A program made the translations under genes and the position numbers. A DNA stretch of 64,000 nucleotides from contig OZ026568.1 of the NCBI GenBank assembly GCA_964020155.1, positions 1,558,040 through 1,622,039 of the forward strand, written 5' to 3'. The DNA is from Chondrilla cf. caribensis (Eukaryota; Porifera; Demospongiae; Chondrillida; Chondrillidae). This document shows positions 62,810 through 64,000 of the stretch, piece by piece; the stretch's first letter is position 1, and each line of letters opens with the position of its first letter. A model generated the notes under the pieces. The model did not search any database. It saw only the letters and a list, made by a program, of their open reading frames with translations, and was not told the origin of the DNA.

Positions 62810-63727
62810 CGTGCGTGTGTGTGCGTGCATATCAGGACATGTGTACATAATATTAATTATGTACCTGTGAGTACTTACTCAGTCTGTTCCTGTTGTACTA
62901 ACCCCACCTCTCCAGGGATTGTTCATCTTCTTTCTCCATGTTGTGAGGCATGAGAAGGTGTGGTCAAAGATCAAGGCTAGATTGCCAACCTTGAAGGGCA
63001 AAAAGGTTTGTATTTGATACCCACAACAGCACCTGTTGGGGGTATGTGAGAGTACACCAAGTTGTTGAATTTCATTTTATTTTTCCTTCAGTTCACTCTA
63101 CTGAATGGTCACAGATCAGAGACCAAATGTGAGTCTATAACTATGCATAGCAAAACTGGTAGAATTCTGATATAGCTCTATTCATGGGATATTAATCTGT
63201 CACTAAGCAATCAATAGTATGCATACATCACAGACATGTAAATGTCATTGAGTAATATTAGCTGTACCATACATGATGTTTCTACCACCACACCATTTGA
63301 TTTTGTAGCCGCCCTCACCCGTTCTCCTAAGAAAACTGCTTTTGCGTCCAAGAGTTTCTCTTCCACGGGTGGTCACGATGTTGGATTGTATGGAATTGAG
63401 TACAAGGAGAAGCCAGAAGACCTATCCAGCATAAAGGGCAGAGAAGATTTTGAAATGAAGAACAAGAATGGAGAGAGCGCCCTTGATGAGCAGAAGGTAG
63501 GAATAAGAGCTACAACAGTTGGACTTGGTGAACCAAACGGTGAAGAAGATAAAGCAACCAGCTCACCTCAGCCTACAGAGAGAAAGCTGCTTCTTAATCT
63601 GACTGCTTCTGATCAGTCACCTCCACCAACCACTACGTCCTCTGGCTCCAGTCCAACCAGTGTGACTGTGGAGTATCACTCTCCGGGAGAGTCCAACCAG
63701 CCTCCGTGTGGTGGTGAGGCTGTGTAG
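42644..63727 (+). CDS. Gene 4: large adhesion GPCR, Ig2-FN3x3-HRMx3-GAIN-GPS-7TM
   Basis: Thirty-five exons join in frame (5682 nt, 1893 aa). Ectodomain: 42644-42707, 43586-43612, 44824-45093, 47425-47757, 48641-48928, 49319-49576, 49853-50143, 51420-51563, 52229-52470, 52836-53001, 53183-53307, 53514-53588, 53930-54205, 55240-55444, 55689-55789, 56103-56340, 56911-57005, 57356-57528, 57992-58046, 58257-58331, 58665-58806, 58886-59035, 59207-59435, 59555-59678 and 59921-60127. 7TM and tail: 60215-60309, 60567-60678, 60975-61131, 61490-61574, 61925-62024, 62304-62410, 62501-62627, 62916-63005, 63092-63128 and 63309-63727. Residues: signal 1-21, Ig 31-231, FN3 232-510, stalk 511-558, HRM units 559-1066, GAIN/GPS to HL1437/T1438, then 7TM and a long tail. 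Nearly every junction has good GT/AG sites; the GTTAGC donor after 61131 is weaker. Confidence 0.82.
43613..44823 (+). other. Gene 4 intron 2
   Basis: It starts with the cassette spacer (AGTATCCATTGTTGTGTA) and a truncated cassette copy at about 43951-44230, which parallels 7850-8890 in gene 2. The remainder is AT-rich with no supportable exon. Confidence 0.55.
44824..47757 (+). CDS. Gene 4 exons 3-4: two Ig domains
   Basis: Exon 44824-45093 (90 aa) has LVCRV, SYSWTC with an extra Cys (GRTCEG), and FTCSV. Exon 47425-47757 (111 aa) has VVACRS and NGDYTCTG. Both are phase 1-1 and closely match gene 2. The intron between them carries a composite insertion (about 45430-46620). Confidence 0.85.
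45893..46021 (+). repeat. Tandem repeat, five units of about 27 nt
   Basis: The unit is ATAGCAAAACATAGGTAAAG plus a short variable spacer (GAATTAT or AAATC). It lies inside the intronic insertion. Confidence 0.9.
46024..46263 (-). pseudogene. TTF-type zinc-finger transposase fragment
   Basis: An 80-codon minus-strand frame ends in a segment with SWFKQWPFLHYDEANDVAYC then HIC. The W-x-L-x-Y...C-x-x-C layout resembles the N-terminal TTF-type zinc finger of hAT-related transposase proteins. Downstream catalytic sequence is not present, so it is a dead fragment within the intronic insertion. Confidence 0.45.
48641..50143 (+). CDS. Gene 4 exons 5-7: three FN3 domains
   Basis: Exons 48641-48928, 49319-49576 and 49853-50143 encode FN3 domains of 96, 86 and 97 residues with the usual Trp (VVTWSG, QLDWLPP, ITVSWSAP) and Tyr (YDITVWS, TYSLIVAARSEG) anchors. 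All are phase 1-1 and the same length as in gene 2. The half-FN3 relic before the second exon (about 49174-49300) is frameshifted here. Confidence 0.85.
50167..50868. mobile_element. 702-bp DNA transposon with 13-bp ends and 6-bp target duplication
   Basis: CATAGTTGCCAAC at 50167-50179 is inverted at 50856-50868. GGTACT flanks both sides (50161-50166 and 50869-50874). The gene 2 intron reads GACTGTGGTACTGTAT without interruption at about 14620-14636, the empty site. No transposase is encoded. Confidence 0.85.
51420..51563 (+). CDS. Gene 4 exon 8: Ser/Thr/Pro-rich stalk
   Basis: Forty-eight residues are rich in Ser, Thr and Pro (STEVTASTPVVTSS; EPISTPSPIPTSAPP), consistent with an O-glycosylated spacer between the FN3 and HRM parts. 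It corresponds to the 18-residue stalk exon of gene 3 and is phase 1-1. Confidence 0.7.
51729..51975 (+). pseudogene. Ser/Thr-rich candidate stalk exon with an in-frame stop
   Basis: After a good TTGCAG acceptor the phase that continues the stalk reads VNTVYSVPSLVG, a TAA (51764-51766), then a Ser/Thr/Asp/Ile-rich stretch built from about 33-nt tandem units (TSSDITS motifs). No donor is seen before the CA repeat at 51986. It is probably a dead or minisatellite-derived stalk exon. Confidence 0.4.
51986..52190 (+). repeat. CA-rich microsatellite with CG interruptions
   Basis: About 205 nt of CA repeat, with ATGCACGC and CGCGCG interruptions, end 39 nt before the acceptor of the first HRM exon. 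Confidence 0.95.
52229..53588 (+). CDS. Gene 4 exons 9-12: first HRM / SEA-like / CxC / TSP3-like unit
   Basis: Exon 52229-52470 encodes an HRM domain (CPEYFMFPRTTVGE, PCSTDGSG, KCEKGGTWGRVDMSQC) and a beta strand (ILWMVELC). Exon 52836-53001 continues an alpha/beta segment. Exon 53183-53307 is Cys-rich (NGCNCCEN; VPCSCLND). Exon 53514-53588 carries CYLDTDQDSKPDVN, matching the acidic DxDxDxxxD loop of thrombospondin type-3 repeats, which bind calcium. Junction phases are 0, 1, 0, 0. The assignment of the middle segment as SEA-like is inference from strand/helix order. Confidence 0.7.
53720..53890 (+). repeat. Intronic minisatellite, about 15-nt unit
   Basis: Ten or more units of CATGACACACTGTA and CATGACATATTGTA variants alternate between the TSP3-like exon and the second HRM exon. 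Confidence 0.9.
53930..56210 (+). CDS. Gene 4 exons 13-16 (part): second HRM / SEA-like / CxC / TSP3-like unit
   Basis: Exon 53930-54205 has HRM features (CCPEEFNILLWPERDYG, NCSEIHPSFGG, RTCRQNDTWDPVDISSC) then IIIFNATVNGSDINEA. Exon 55240-55444 (VWGNVTFANVTV, TVVIFVIAFTE, LNYVQAVIPA) completes a beta-alpha-beta-beta-alpha-beta order like SEA domains. Exon 55689-55789 is the CxC segment (SCSCSS; APCDCDQGGNCE). Exon 56103-56340 begins with CTLDTDGDKIADYKDLCPYE, a good TSP3-like calcium loop. The phases 0, 1, 0 equal those of the first unit. Confidence 0.7.
54219..54627. mobile_element. TTAACCG-rich intronic element
   Basis: Dense repeats of GGTAACCGTTAACCG-type words occur at both ends, in opposite orientations (54219-54340 and 54557-54627), around a unique centre. 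The outer ends (AAACGTTACCGG... and ...GATTACCGTTT) are imperfectly inverted. It looks like a MITE with subterminal repeats; no empty site was available for comparison. Confidence 0.45.
56211..57005 (+). CDS. Gene 4 exons 16-17: third HRM domain
   Basis: The 3' part of exon 56103-56340 (SKCPNETDSIWKLFWRDTER, TRCPGGVNVSAG) and exon 56911-57005 (LANRMCGEDGTWGEVDTRNC) form a typical HRM domain. It is followed directly by the GAIN helices rather than another SEA-like segment. The intron between (56341-56910) shows nothing else of note. Confidence 0.75.
57356..60127 (+). CDS. Gene 4 exons 18-25: GAIN domain and GPS
   Basis: Subdomain A helices (VITGITQDLSAALNADNTLS, GLMEELAKNLSDNN, AVVGVISGVLNS) precede the beta-rich part (LNSLSFTSPSFQVSFPSQ, ALIPTIVIPGSFL). 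Exon 59207-59435 inserts a Thr/Ser/Pro-rich loop (TPSTVSSTTSQTPPTT) of about 45 residues. The GPS reads VQCAFWDF, GGWSFDGIE, RCTSKHLTSF, with predicted cleavage between Leu1437 and Thr1438. As in gene 3, only two of four GPS cysteines remain. Confidence 0.8.
59679..59827 (+). repeat. (TG)n microsatellite starting at a splice donor
   Basis: The donor of exon 59555-59678 is itself the first GTGTGT of the repeat. It has GCG and TAG interruptions. Confidence 0.95.
60215..62627 (+). CDS. Gene 4 exons 26-32: TM1 to TM7
   Basis: TM1 is ITYIGCGISLLCLLLSIVFF. TM2 is VHLNLCIALSCGLIFFLGG. TM3-TM4 are in one 157-nt exon (AAFCWMLCEAVMIYILLVRV; WIYLYLVLGWG). Then come LPVPVVVVSVAV, a Cys-Trp loop (SCWLPVTDGLIAAFIGPM), TM5 into VNAVLLTISM, a basic intracellular loop, and TM6 (MPLMGFTWVIGLLAV) with TM7 (VAIVFVVLNSLQ). 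The VFGA.DKKW turn after TM3 is nearly identical to gene 3. Intron positions match gene 3 for most junctions; the TM1/TM2 junction differs in phase (2 here, 0 in gene 3). Confidence 0.85.
60345..60500 (+). repeat. Intronic minisatellite, TCCTGGTTAGTACA-like units
   Basis: About seven degenerate units of about 20 nt lie between TM1 and TM2 exons. Confidence 0.8.
61595..61648 (+). repeat. (TG)n microsatellite
   Basis: About 54 nt of TG, 20 nt after the donor of exon 61490-61574. Confidence 0.95.
62050..62255 (+). repeat. Intronic minisatellite, GTCTAGACCCTTGTTATCTG-like units
   Basis: Seven or more degenerate units of 23-28 nt (TTATCTGTAGTCTAGAC variants) occupy most of the intron before exon 62304-62410. 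Confidence 0.85.
62693..62825 (+). repeat. TG-rich microsatellite with GCGCGC interruptions
   Basis: It lies in the intron after the TM6-7 exon, the same intron that holds the 410-nt CA repeat in gene 3, but in the opposite orientation. Confidence 0.95.
62916..63727 (+). CDS. Gene 4 exons 33-35: end of TM7 and long cytoplasmic tail
   Basis: GLFIFFLHVVRHEKVWSKIK is followed by a basic segment (KARLPTLKGKK), a 12-residue exon and a 139-codon terminal exon rich in Ser, Pro, Glu and Lys. The extreme C terminus GEAV fits a class III PDZ ligand (x-[DE]-x-hydrophobic). Several SP sites suggest phosphorylation. The tail is about 180 residues and has no similarity to gene 3's tail after the first basic stretch. 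Confidence 0.8.
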
Positions 63728-64000
63728 GCAGAGGGAGTGTACTGGACCCTAATAATGTTAATTTGTAAGTAATGGATATTATTTTCAATTTATATGGCTT
63801 TATAGGCCTTAGAGAATTTAATAATATTATGTTGTGTGTTGGTCTTATAACTGACAATGGGACATTGTTATACATACTATAATTATGAAGTTTTCCATTA
63901 TGATATTTGATATTTACTGATGTACAGATAAGAATTGCATCCTTGTCTTCAGTGTTGAATTGTAATATAGCGAATCAAACTGATATTATGCTTTCTGCAT
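63728..64000 (+). other. Gene 4 3' UTR and flank
   Basis: AT-rich sequence with no further gene. No AATAAA is seen in the 273 nt before the window ends, so the poly(A) site is either non-canonical or beyond the edge. Confidence 0.5.

Overview
This is animal genomic DNA, and every gene I can support lies on the + strand. It is AT-rich, with many small exons (27 to about 420 nt), GT-AG introns from tens of bases to a few kb, large CA/TG microsatellites and small non-autonomous DNA transposons. The genes encode Ig/FN3 cell-surface receptors and adhesion-class GPCRs. This combination, with compact introns and a locally duplicated Ig/FN3 receptor array, fits an early-branching metazoan, most likely a demosponge. 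That assignment is inference.

Layout. (1) 171-2556: 3' end of a single-pass FN3 receptor (gene 1). (2) 2557-4932: its 3' flank, with decayed copies of the membrane/tail exon. (3) 4933-18271: a complete single-pass receptor (gene 2: signal peptide, 27-nt microexon, 2 Ig, 6 FN3, TM, 43-aa tail with YEDP and NPxY motifs), preceded by a second signal-peptide/microexon cassette. (4) 18272-21922: decayed array material, including a collapsed receptor copy. (5) 21923-39919: gene 3, an adhesion GPCR with signal peptide, microexon, 2 Ig, 2 FN3, HRM, GAIN, GPS and 7TM. (6) 39920-42643: array flank again, with an orphan microexon and a stray TPR-like exon. (7) 42644-63727: gene 4, a larger adhesion GPCR with 2 Ig, 3 FN3, an S/T stalk, three HRM domains, GAIN, GPS, 7TM and a long tail.

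Exon phases were tracked by hand through each model. Gene 2 sums to 2670 nt (889 aa), gene 3 to 3447 nt (1148 aa) and gene 4 to 5682 nt (1893 aa), each an exact multiple of three ending at a stop. Nearly all ectodomain exons are symmetric phase 1-1, which permits shuffling.

Main message. One N-terminal module (signal peptide, microexon, Ig, Ig, FN3, FN3) has been coupled within one tandem locus to two different signalling ends: a single-pass TM with a tyrosine tail, and an autoproteolysing 7TM receptor. Gene 4 also carries a four-exon unit (HRM, SEA-like segment, CxC segment, TSP3-like calcium loop) present twice in tandem, an ectodomain architecture I do not recognise. No CRISPR, tRNA, rRNA or prokaryotic-type features were seen.
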